This document shows positions 30,253 through 36,457 of a stretch of 41,168 bases of DNA, piece by piece. Position 1 is the first letter of the stretch. Every line of letters begins with the position of its first letter. The notes beneath the pieces are model-generated. The model saw only the letters and a list, made by a program, of their open reading frames with translations. It made no database searches and was not told the origin of the DNA. The position numbers and the translations under genes are program-made. The DNA lies in the IMG/VR virus record IMGVR_UViG_3300032893_000130, positions 1 to 41,168 of that record; one strand, given 5' to 3'. This DNA is from a virus.

Positions 30253-31934
30253 TCCTCGATTTCGTCGCATCGACCGGCGCTTACACGCTGCGGATTCCGC
30301 GCGCCGATAAGGATAAGATCGCCGCGCTGATGAATGAGCACGGCTTCGACTTCTCGGCGCCGGCGAGCAGTAGTTCGACGGCTGTGCTGTTCACAAAGTC
30401 GCCTTATGCCGCTGCCAGCTTCGGCGACTACGCGACGCCGCAGGCACGCGGGCAATTGCACGGGCTCCTCACCGAGATCGCGGCGTCATGGGCGCAGGAG
30501 AGCGGCGCGCACATCCGCTGCCCCGCCGACAAGGAACTCTGGCCCTTCCAGAAAGCGGGCGTCGAGTATGCCTTGCGCCGGAACAACGTCCTGTTCGGCG
30601 ATCAGCCTGGCCTCGGCAAGACGGAGCAAGCGATCTGTCTTGCCAATGAAATCAACGCCCGGCGTGTGCTGGTGATCTGCCCCGCCGCCGTGCGGCGCAA
30701 TGTGTGGGCCAAGCGTATCCCGCTGTGGACGACGATGCCTTGGCCCTATCATATCTATGTGACGGAGCACTCCTACCACGGCGTCCATCCGTCGGCGCAC
30801 TGGACGATCGTGTCCTACGATCTCGCGCGCACGGAAGGGATCGGCCGCGCGCTCGCCGCGGGCAAGTATGACCTATTGATCCTAGACGAACTGCATTATG
30901 CAAAAACTGTGGACACGGCGCGCACGCAAGCGGTGTTCGGCGACCATACCGGCATGTTCCGGCGCGCGATCCGAAATGACGCTGGCAAGATCATCGACTA
31001 TGAGGATTTGTTCAAGCCGCTGTCCCGGTCCTGCGGGATGATGGCCGGGCTTACCGGCACGATCATGCCAAACCGCCCGCGCGAAGCCTTCGTGGTGTGC
31101 AAGAACTTCAATCATGACGCAATCGACTGGATGAATGAGCGCGAGTTCGGGGAGCGATTCAACCCCGTGGCGCGCGTGACCGGCTTCCGCAAGGACGGCA
31201 GTGAATACACCTACACGAAAGAGGAAGTCGGCCGCACCGGAGAACTACAGAACCGGATGCGGTCGTCTTTCATGGTGCGGCGCCTCAAGCGGGACGTGAT
31301 GCCGCAACTCGACCTCCCGATCTACGATGTGATCCAGGTCGAGGAGACCAAGGCGGTCAAGCTCGCGCTCGAAGCCGAAAGCCTGCTCGGTATCGACGTG
31401 GAGCGGCTGGAAAGCGGCGACATCGAAACGCTCGGGATATGGGCCATCGTCCGGCGCCAACTGGGCTTGGCAATCGCGCCCCAAGTCGCGGACTATGCGC
31501 AGATGCTCCTCGATGGCGGCGAGGAAAAACTGGTGATCTTCGCGTGGCACATCAACGTGCTCGACATCTTACAGGAGCGGCTACACAAATTCGGCACGGT
31601 GCGAATCGATGGCGGCACGACCACCAAGCAGCGCGAGATACGCCTGAAGTCGTTCATGGAGGATCGCCGCTGCCAGATTCTCATCGGCAATACGCTTTCG
31701 CTCGGCACCGGCACGGACGGCTTGCAGGAAGTATCCTGTCATGCGTTGATTGCGGAGCCTGATCCCGTCCCCGGCAACAATCAGCAAGCGGTCGATCGCC
31801 TCGACCGTGGCGGCCAGAAGCGGACGGTGCAGGCCGATCTGTTTGTGGCGCCGAAGTCTCTATTGGAAAAGATATTGACAGGTGCGTTGCGGAAGGCACA
31901 TAACGTGCATAAAGCTCTCGATGAGAGACAATGA
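30249..31934 (+). CDS. SNF2-family DEAD-like helicase/ATPase (561 aa)
   Basis: ATG 30249 is coupled to the previous gene. Domains in order: an N-terminal ~95-residue region that resembles a HARP-like or accessory domain, then FGDQPGLGKTEQA (116-128) as Walker A, LLILDELHYAKT (209-220) as DEAD-type motif II, GLTGTIMPNRP as motif III region, and a C-terminal RecA-like lobe ending with QAVDRLDRGGQKRTVQADLF as motif VI with its Arg finger. This is the SNF2-like subfamily common in phage replication modules next to DUF2800, DUF2815 and family A polymerase. It probably remodels forks or assists recombination. The 163-base gap after it is discussed separately. Confidence 0.88.
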   Translation: MILDFVASTGAYTLRIPRADKDKIAALMNEHGFDFSAPASSSSTAVLFTKSPYAAASFGDYATPQARGQLHGLLTEIAASWAQESGAHIRCPADKELWPFQKAGVEYALRRNNVLFGDQPGLGKTEQAICLANEINARRVLVICPAAVRRNVWAKRIPLWTTMPWPYHIYVTEHSYHGVHPSAHWTIVSYDLARTEGIGRALAAGKYDLLILDELHYAKTVDTARTQAVFGDHTGMFRRAIRNDAGKIIDYEDLFKPLSRSCGMMAGLTGTIMPNRPREAFVVCKNFNHDAIDWMNEREFGERFNPVARVTGFRKDGSEYTYTKEEVGRTGELQNRMRSSFMVRRLKRDVMPQLDLPIYDVIQVEETKAVKLALEAESLLGIDVERLESGDIETLGIWAIVRRQLGLAIAPQVADYAQMLLDGGEEKLVIFAWHINVLDILQERLHKFGTVRIDGGTTTKQREIRLKSFMEDRRCQILIGNTLSLGTGTDGLQEVSCHALIAEPDPVPGNNQQAVDRLDRGGQKRTVQADLFVAPKSLLEKILTGALRKAHNVHKALDERQ

Positions 31935-32097
31935 TTTTCCCTCTTGACAGTGGTAGCTCCATTGGTAGAGGGTAATAGGGAGTGGCAGCAAGGGCTGACG
32001 CGAGAGGGCTTCCAACCTAAGCTCGCGAAATCTCGCTGGTCCTAGGACAGCGGACGGGAACCATACCGGCGCTCCCGAATTGAAACAGGAGAAGGGC
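31935..32097 (+). other. Structured non-coding gap with tRNA-Gly-like pieces
   Basis: There is no ORF here. TAGCTCCATTGGTAGAG (31954-31970) looks like a tRNA D-arm, and CTTCCAA (32009-32015) looks like the anticodon loop of tRNA-Gly(UCC). The spacing (38 bases instead of about 6), a mismatched D-stem and the lack of a T-arm (GGTTCGA) argue against a working tRNA. GCGAG/CTCGC (32000-32004 and 32021-32025) can pair, as can CCCTC/GAGGG around the D-like piece. It may be a decayed tRNA or an mRNA leader structure for the next gene. Confidence 0.3.
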
Positions 32098-32826
32098 ATG
32101 ACACAACTGATTACCGGCGGCATTGTTTCCGTCGAAGACGGCACCAAGAAATCCGAGGAGTTTGCGCCAGCACGCAAGGTGCGCGTGGAACTCCACTTCG
32201 ACGTGCCGGAAGGTACAGACGAAGGCCACCGGATGCTCGATAGCGTTGCCGCCCTTGCCGACGCCAAGGTCAAGGAACTCCTCGGGCACAAACCGGCGGC
32301 CAAGGCCGCCGCGCCGAAGCCGGAAGTGGCCGCTGCACTCGCGGCAGTGGAGACGACGCTGGTGCCAGGTTCGACCGCAGCGGTCCAGAACGCCAAGACC
32401 AAGGACGACCTTGCCCGCGAGGCCGGCGTCAGTGTCGGAGTCGTAGATGGCCCCAAAGCTCCGAAGCCTCCTGGACGGCCCAGGAAGGCCCAAGAGGCCC
32501 CGCCCGCGCCAGTGAACGATCCTGCGGCGATGGTTGAGGAACCGGCTCCTGAGCCCACTGTGGACGACTTTTCGGTCGAACCGGAGGTTCCGGCCGAGAT
32601 CATATCGGACGACGAGATCAACCGGGTGGTGAAGGTGGTTAACGACCGTCTCGGCGGCCCGAGTTCCGGTGCGCCGGTTCAGATCAAGACGGTCATCGCC
32701 CGCTTCCGGCCGGCGGACTGGGGAAACAAGCAGTTTACCCTTCGCGACATCCCGCAGGCGGTGCGGCAGGAGTTCAAGGACGAACTCAAGGCCCTCCTGC
32801 CAGACGAACAACGGAAGGGTCTGTAA
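32098..32826 (+). CDS. Hypothetical Ala/Pro-rich replication-region protein (242 aa)
   Basis: ATG 32098 has AGGAG six bases upstream; ATG 32080 is in frame but lacks a site. The N-terminal ~60 residues have alternating charged and hydrophobic positions (ARKVRVELHFDVPEGTDEGH), the centre (about 65-165) is an Ala/Pro/Lys/Glu-rich linker and the C-terminal ~70 residues (INRVVKVVNDRLGGPSSGAP, then IKTVIARFRPADWGNKQFTL) form a separate alpha/beta domain. Two folded ends joined by a disordered linker suggest a scaffold between replication proteins. I do not recognise a family. Confidence 0.7.
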   Translation: MTQLITGGIVSVEDGTKKSEEFAPARKVRVELHFDVPEGTDEGHRMLDSVAALADAKVKELLGHKPAAKAAAPKPEVAAALAAVETTLVPGSTAAVQNAKTKDDLAREAGVSVGVVDGPKAPKPPGRPRKAQEAPPAPVNDPAAMVEEPAPEPTVDDFSVEPEVPAEIISDDEINRVVKVVNDRLGGPSSGAPVQIKTVIARFRPADWGNKQFTLRDIPQAVRQEFKDELKALLPDEQRKGL

Positions 32827-32887
32827 GAACTCGCGTGGCCTTGCCGGGCGCCCCCAAGACCGTGGGTATGCCAGTAACACGCGACAG

Positions 32888-32938
32888 CCGGGATCAGCGC
32901 TTAAAAACTCCTCTGAACTGAGGGGCGCTGCATCCCGG
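32888..32938 (+). promoter_or_regulatory. Strong stem-loop before the DUF2800 gene
   Basis: CCGGGAT plus CAGCGC (32888-32900) pairs with GCGCTG, a bulged C, and ATCCCGG (32925-32938), a 13-bp stem. Inside, CCTC/GAGG (32910-32913, 32920-32923) forms an apical hairpin. It lies in the 132-base gap just before an AGGAGGG ribosome site. No T-run follows. An mRNA processing or attenuation element is likely. Confidence 0.6.
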
Positions 32939-32958
32939 CCCGGTTTCAGGAGGGAAGT

Positions 32959-34158
32959 ATGACCGACCAAGCCCACAGTCCGAAGGGAGCATCGTCCGCT
33001 GAGCGGTGGCTTCATTGCCCCGGCTCGTCGGTGCTGCTCGCGCAGTTGAAACTTCCCGAGACGGACGAGCCCGATTACCGCGGGCTCGGCACCGGCGCGC
33101 ACGAAGCTGCTGCCAAGTGCCTGCTCGAAGGGATCGACAGTTGGGAGATCGTTGGCGAGCGCTTCCACGGCTTCGAGTTGGGCGAGCCCGGCAAGTGCGC
33201 CGAGGGTAAGGAGCGCATCGACTTCAATGCCGTGCAGATGTATGTCAACGACGCGCGCCAGTTTATGACGAACAGCGCGACGGTCTACATCGAGCGGCGC
33301 ATCGGTGAAGACCCCGAGAAACGTCCACACCCGGACTTCTACGGCACCGTGGACTTCGCGGCCTATGACACCAACGAGACGATCGTGGAGGACTTCAAGT
33401 ATGGCGAAGGCATCGTGGTCGAGCCGGAGTGGAATGAGCAGATGCTCTACTACGCCTACGGTATCCTCATATCGCGTCCATCCGTTCGGTCTGACCGCGT
33501 GGTCCGCCTTCGCATATGTCAGCCGCGAGCTTTTCATGTTGATGGTCCAATTCGCGAGTGGGAAATTACGGCTGGCGAGATTATCCATTGGGGTGAGACT
33601 GTCCTGATCCCGGCGATGAACGCGGCCGAGATCGATAATGATTTCGACGCAGGCTCCTGGTGCCGGTTCTGTCCGGCGAAACTGTTCTGCCCGCTGCTCT
33701 CCGGCATCTTCGGCGCGGCAGCGAAGGCCGATCCCGCAGCGCTTCCGAACTTCAGCAACAAGCGGATCGGGCTGGAGTATCAGCAACGCGACGCCGTGAA
33801 GTTTTACATGCAGGCGCTCGAAGCGGAAGCCTACCGCCGCCTGATGACGGGCGCGGAAGTCCAGGGCATCAAGCTGGTCAACAAGAAATCCAACCGCGTG
33901 TGGAAGGAAGGCGCTCCGGCGATCTTCGCGGAACGCTTCGGGCAGGATGCCTACACGCCCGCCGAGATCAAGACGCCAGCCGAGATGGAGCGCGTCAGTC
34001 CCGACGCCAAGAAACTCGTGGCGGAATTTGCCTATCACCCCAACACCGGGTTCACTGTCGCGCTCGCCGATGACAGACGCCAAGCGGTAAAGATAGAGAA
34101 GGTTGAAGACACTTTTGCGCACATGATTCCAAAGGATGATGCGGATGCCGCATCGTGA
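32959..34158 (+). CDS. DUF2800 protein, Cas4-like PD-(D/E)XK nuclease (399 aa)
   Basis: The motif HSPKGASSAERWLHCPGSS (residues 6-24), then TGAHEAAAKCLL, is the DUF2800 N-terminal signature. A PD-(D/E)XK-type core is visible as YGTVDFAAYD near 129-138 and ETIVEDFKYGEG near 141-152. SWCRFCPAKLFCP near 234-246 supplies Cys residues as in Cas4/AddB iron-sulfur clusters. Similar genes lie beside DUF2815 and family A polymerase in many phages and are thought to be recombination exonucleases. The last ~20 codons (from Asp372) are duplicated downstream inside the following HNH gene, so this gene appears to have received a replacement 3' end. Its final residues (PKDDADAAS) differ from the tail attached to the HNH. 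Confidence 0.88.
   Translation: MTDQAHSPKGASSAERWLHCPGSSVLLAQLKLPETDEPDYRGLGTGAHEAAAKCLLEGIDSWEIVGERFHGFELGEPGKCAEGKERIDFNAVQMYVNDARQFMTNSATVYIERRIGEDPEKRPHPDFYGTVDFAAYDTNETIVEDFKYGEGIVVEPEWNEQMLYYAYGILISRPSVRSDRVVRLRICQPRAFHVDGPIREWEITAGEIIHWGETVLIPAMNAAEIDNDFDAGSWCRFCPAKLFCPLLSGIFGAAAKADPAALPNFSNKRIGLEYQQRDAVKFYMQALEAEAYRRLMTGAEVQGIKLVNKKSNRVWKEGAPAIFAERFGQDAYTPAEIKTPAEMERVSPDAKKLVAEFAYHPNTGFTVALADDRRQAVKIEKVEDTFAHMIPKDDADAAS
34072..34131 (+). repeat. Direct repeat copy A, end of DUF2800 gene
   Basis: The 60 bases 34072-34131 encode DRRQAVKIEKVEDTFAHMIP and align with 34541-34600 (43 of 60 bases, 18 of 20 residues). Most differences fall at third codon positions. Confidence 0.9.
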
Positions 34159-34630
34159 TCCTTTAGTCCGCAGAGCGTATGCTACGACTTATATGAGAGA
34201 TTGGAGAAAACGAAACCCGCAAAAAGTTTTGGCATCCGCTAGGAAAGAAAACAAAGATGTGCGCAGAAAAATCTCTCGGAAATCAGCCCTAAAGATACAC
34301 TTTGGACTTTCGGTGTCTGATTACGACAGCCTTCTTATAGAGCAGCGAGGGGTATGCGCAATATGCAAACACTCGGCCTCGGATTTGGAACTCTCTTGCT
34401 TGTCAGTGGATCACTGCCACATGACAAACAAGGTTCGTGAGCTTCTTTGTCGGCACTGTAACCTCCTCTTAGGATATGCCGCAGACAATATCACGATACT
34501 ACAAGAGGCGATCGTCTATCTGAGAAAACACCTTGACAGCGATCGCCGGCAGGCAGTAAAGGTGGAGAAGGTCGAAGATGTCTTCGCCCACATGATACCG
34601 CCTGATTCAACCCTCACAAATGGAGACTGA
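34136..34630 (+). CDS. HNH endonuclease VII-type homing endonuclease, fused to a DUF2800 tail (164 aa)
   Basis: Residues 74-108 carry the recombination endonuclease VII pattern: CAIC (74-77), LSVDHCH (89-95) with the D/H catalytic site, ELLCRHCN (102-109) with the second zinc-binding Cys pair, followed by LLLGYAADNITILQEAIVYL. This is typical of free-standing phage homing endonucleases. The start at ATG 34136 overlaps the DUF2800 stop by 23 bases (34139 or 34145 are possible). The segment is clearly less GC-rich than the genes on both sides, consistent with recent acquisition. Residues 136-155 repeat the C-terminal segment of DUF2800 almost exactly, so the HNH coding region has landed within that gene and kept its old 3' end as a fusion tail. 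Confidence 0.85.
   Translation: MMRMPHRDPLVRRAYATTYMRDWRKRNPQKVLASARKENKDVRRKISRKSALKIHFGLSVSDYDSLLIEQRGVCAICKHSASDLELSCLSVDHCHMTNKVRELLCRHCNLLLGYAADNITILQEAIVYLRKHLDSDRRQAVKVEKVEDVFAHMIPPDSTLTNGD
34541..34600 (+). repeat. Direct repeat copy B, end of HNH gene
   Basis: Bases 34541-34600 encode DRRQAVKVEKVEDVFAHMIP in frame with the HNH. This copy directly precedes the ribosome site of the DUF2815 gene, as the ancestral end of DUF2800 would have done. Confidence 0.9.
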
Positions 34631-34631
34631 C

Positions 34632-35300
34632 ATGACTGACAAGAAAGTATCCGGCGCCGGTTACACGTTCGTCGAGAAGGTTCGCGCCCCCTTCGTCACC
34701 CTCGTCACCCCGCAGAAGGTCGGCAAGAAAGGCCAGGAGAAAGGCGATCCCGTCTACTCCCTGACGGTGCTGTTGCCTGCCGCAAGCCCGGACCTCAAGA
34801 ACCTCAAGGCCAAAATGGCCGAAGTGGCGCGCGAGATGTGGCCCGGACGAGCATTGTCCGAACTAAAGTTCCCGATCTCGAACGGCGACCAGGAGGCCGA
34901 GAAGGCCACGGCCGCAGGCAAGGACGGCGCCTTCTTCAAGGGCATGGCAGTGTTCCGCGCCCGCTCCGGCGCCGACAAGCCGCCAGCGCTCGCCGTGCTG
35001 GAAGGCATCAAGATCGTCGAACTCGCCGGCCAGCAACGCGAGATCGTCGGCAAGCAGAAGTTTTATAACGGCTGCTATGTCGTGCCGTCCGTGTGGCTGG
35101 TTCCGTACAAGAGCAGCAAGGAAGGCGGCATCGGTGAGTTCAGCGGCATCAAGGCGTATGTCGGCTCGGTCCTGTGGGCCGGTGACGGCGAACGCATCGG
35201 CGGCGCCAGTGCGGCCGAGACCTTCCGTGCCTATGCCGGCGCGGTAAGCGACGAAGACCCGACCGCTGGCGGATCGTCGGACGACGAGATTCCGTTCTAG
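34632..35300 (+). CDS. DUF2815 / Enc34-type single-stranded DNA-binding protein (222 aa)
   Basis: ATG 34632 follows GGAG within the HNH stop region; ATG 34620 is in frame but lacks a site. The protein begins MTDKKVSGAGYTFVEKVRAP and has APFVTLVTPQKVGKKG, FFKGMAVFRARSGADKPPAL and FYNGCYVVPSVWLVPYK, the pattern of the DUF2815 family shown structurally for phage Enc34 to be an OB-fold ssDNA-binding protein. The acidic C-terminus SSDDEIPF resembles the protein-docking tip of bacterial SSB. It coats single strands during replication and may recruit partners through its tip. Confidence 0.88.
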   Translation: MTDKKVSGAGYTFVEKVRAPFVTLVTPQKVGKKGQEKGDPVYSLTVLLPAASPDLKNLKAKMAEVAREMWPGRALSELKFPISNGDQEAEKATAAGKDGAFFKGMAVFRARSGADKPPALAVLEGIKIVELAGQQREIVGKQKFYNGCYVVPSVWLVPYKSSKEGGIGEFSGIKAYVGSVLWAGDGERIGGASAAETFRAYAGAVSDEDPTAGGSSDDEIPF

Positions 35301-35310
35301 GTCGTACTCC

Positions 35311-35357
35311 TCAACCGTTATCGGCTGACTCCTCCCCGATCAGCCGATAACGGTTGA
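35311..35357 (+). terminator. Perfect 18-bp stem, 11-base loop hairpin
   Basis: 35311-35328 and 35340-35357 are exact inverted complements. The 11-base loop matches in length the loop of the terminator at 572-610. There is no T-run afterwards, so it could be a factor-dependent terminator, an RNA-processing or stabilising site for the upstream SSB mRNA, or a DNA cruciform. Confidence 0.7.
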
Positions 35358-35369
35358 CTGGGGCTGTCC

Positions 35370-35546
35370 ATGTGGATGCTGCTGTCAACGGTATACCTGC
35401 CGCTCTCGCAGTGCGAGACGAAGCCCTACGCCATGCGCGACATGCCACGCCACGTCGATTGCAAGGACTGTGAGTTCATGATCGAAGCGGTGCTCGACCT
35501 CGACATGGAGATGTTTACGTTCAAGACCTATGGGCGGCACAAGTGA
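35370..35546 (+). CDS. Small hypothetical protein (58 aa)
   Basis: The frame from ATG 35370 to TGA 35546 overlaps the methyltransferase start as GTGA. The protein (MWMLLSTVYLPLSQCETKPY, then HVDCKDCEFMIEAVLDLDME) has a CxxC pair. Stop-start overlap and location in the operon support it; family unknown. Confidence 0.55.
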   Translation: MWMLLSTVYLPLSQCETKPYAMRDMPRHVDCKDCEFMIEAVLDLDMEMFTFKTYGRHK

Positions 35547-36457
35547 AGGTCTATTACAACGAGAACGATCCCTTCGCTGCGGCGTGGCTTGCCGAGTTGA
35601 TGAAGGATGGTTTGATCGCAAAGGGCAAGATCGACACCCGCTCGATCGCAGACGTGAGAGGCGAAGATGTCAAAGGATTCGACCAGTGCCACTTCTTCGC
35701 CGGGATCGGCGGATGGGACTACGCGCTCGAAATCGCGCAGTGGGAAGGCCCGGTCTGGACGGGAAGCTGCCCCTGCCAACCTTTCAGCGCCGCCGGAAAG
35801 CGGCAAGGTGTCAACGACAAGCGCCATCTGTGGCCAGAGTTCCGGCGTCTCATCGGCCAGTGCAACCCTCCAATCGTCTTTGGAGAGCAGGTTGCGAGCA
35901 AGGATGGCCGTCTATGGCTCGCCGGAGTACGCGCTGACCTGGAAGCACTGGGATATGCCGTTGGGGCCGCCGATCTGTGCGCTGCGGGCGTTGGGGCGCC
36001 GCACATCCGGCAACGATTGTACTGGGTGGCCGACGCCCAATACGCCAAGCGGCGGGCCGAATGTGAAGTCATCGCCGAAGCCTACGGGCGGGATGGATTT
36101 GGAGGGCGCAGCGACCTTGGCAGGTTGGCCGACGCCAATGGCAGGCGCGAAGGGGACCGAGACTTACAACGAAGCGGGCAATACGGACAGCAGTCGCAAA
36201 ACTGTGGCGCTGGTGAGCGGCTGGAACACTCCGCGAGCGACGGACGGCAGCAACGGAGGCCCGAGTCAGGCCAATGGAGCCTTGAGCGCGGATGCTGCTT
36301 CATTTCATGCGCAGACGGAAAAGCGCGGCGCGTTGAACCCGGCATTTTCCCTCTGGCTCATGGGATTCCCAATCGCGTGGGCACTTTGCGCGGCGCGGGT
36401 AACGCCATCGTTCCGCAAGCCGCGGCGGAGTTCATAAGTGCGTTTCGTAGTTCTTGA
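35543..36457 (+). CDS. DNA cytosine-C5 methyltransferase (304 aa)
   Basis: The start is GTG 35543, coupled by GTGA. Motifs in order: FAGIGG (52-57, motif I, AdoMet), PCQPFS (77-82, motif IV with catalytic Cys78), FGEQV (113-117, motif VI), QRLYWVA (157-163, motif VIII), then a variable region about 165-265 and RGAGNAIVPQAAAEF (about 286-300, motifs IX-X). It should methylate cytosine in a short phage-DNA target, probably against host restriction; the target cannot be read. The variable region has little sign of a structured target-recognition domain (Arg/Gln/Gly-rich) and coincides with a second open frame that looks like a different known family. The last 20 bases overlap the polymerase gene. 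Confidence 0.85.
   Translation: MKVYYNENDPFAAAWLAELMKDGLIAKGKIDTRSIADVRGEDVKGFDQCHFFAGIGGWDYALEIAQWEGPVWTGSCPCQPFSAAGKRQGVNDKRHLWPEFRRLIGQCNPPIVFGEQVASKDGRLWLAGVRADLEALGYAVGAADLCAAGVGAPHIRQRLYWVADAQYAKRRAECEVIAEAYGRDGFGGRSDLGRLADANGRREGDRDLQRSGQYGQQSQNCGAGERLEHSASDGRQQRRPESGQWSLERGCCFISCADGKARRVEPGIFPLAHGIPNRVGTLRGAGNAIVPQAAAEFISAFRSS
35667..36437 (+). CDS. Overprinted ORF in another frame within the methyltransferase (256 aa)
   Basis: This 256-codon open frame lies fully inside the methyltransferase, offset by one base. Its sequence is recognisable as a recurring phage protein type: SSLESRLRARM, GSPEYALTWKHWDMPLGPP, GWPTP repeated, GWNTPRATDG and LNPAFSLWLMGFPIAWALC. It ends TAA directly before the polymerase GTG (TAAGTG), the sort of junction expected of a real gene. 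However, the same DNA also reads as conserved methyltransferase motifs VIII-X, so the family could be a persistent frame shadow that databases carry. Which frame is selected needs codon-level comparison. Confidence 0.4.
   Translation: MSKDSTSATSSPGSADGTTRSKSRSGKARSGREAAPANLSAPPESGKVSTTSAICGQSSGVSSASATLQSSLESRLRARMAVYGSPEYALTWKHWDMPLGPPICALRALGRRTSGNDCTGWPTPNTPSGGPNVKSSPKPTGGMDLEGAATLAGWPTPMAGAKGTETYNEAGNTDSSRKTVALVSGWNTPRATDGSNGGPSQANGALSADAASFHAQTEKRGALNPAFSLWLMGFPIAWALCAARVTPSFRKPRRSS

Noticed and set aside
31944-31978. Possible promoter (TTGACA at 31944) after the SNF2 gene
   Set aside because: TTGACA is followed by no -10-like hexamer at 16-18 bases; TAATAG comes after 23 bases, too far.
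31954-32015. tRNA-Gly gene
   Set aside because: D-arm-like and anticodon-loop-like pieces are present but spacing, D-stem pairing and the T-arm are wrong; kept only as an observation.
32017-34122. 701-codon minus-strand open frame opposite the 242-aa and DUF2800 genes
   Set aside because: It is a shadow produced by GC-rich codon structure. The plus strand has ribosome sites and a recognisable nuclease; the minus reading shows no family and crosses the intergenic stem-loop.
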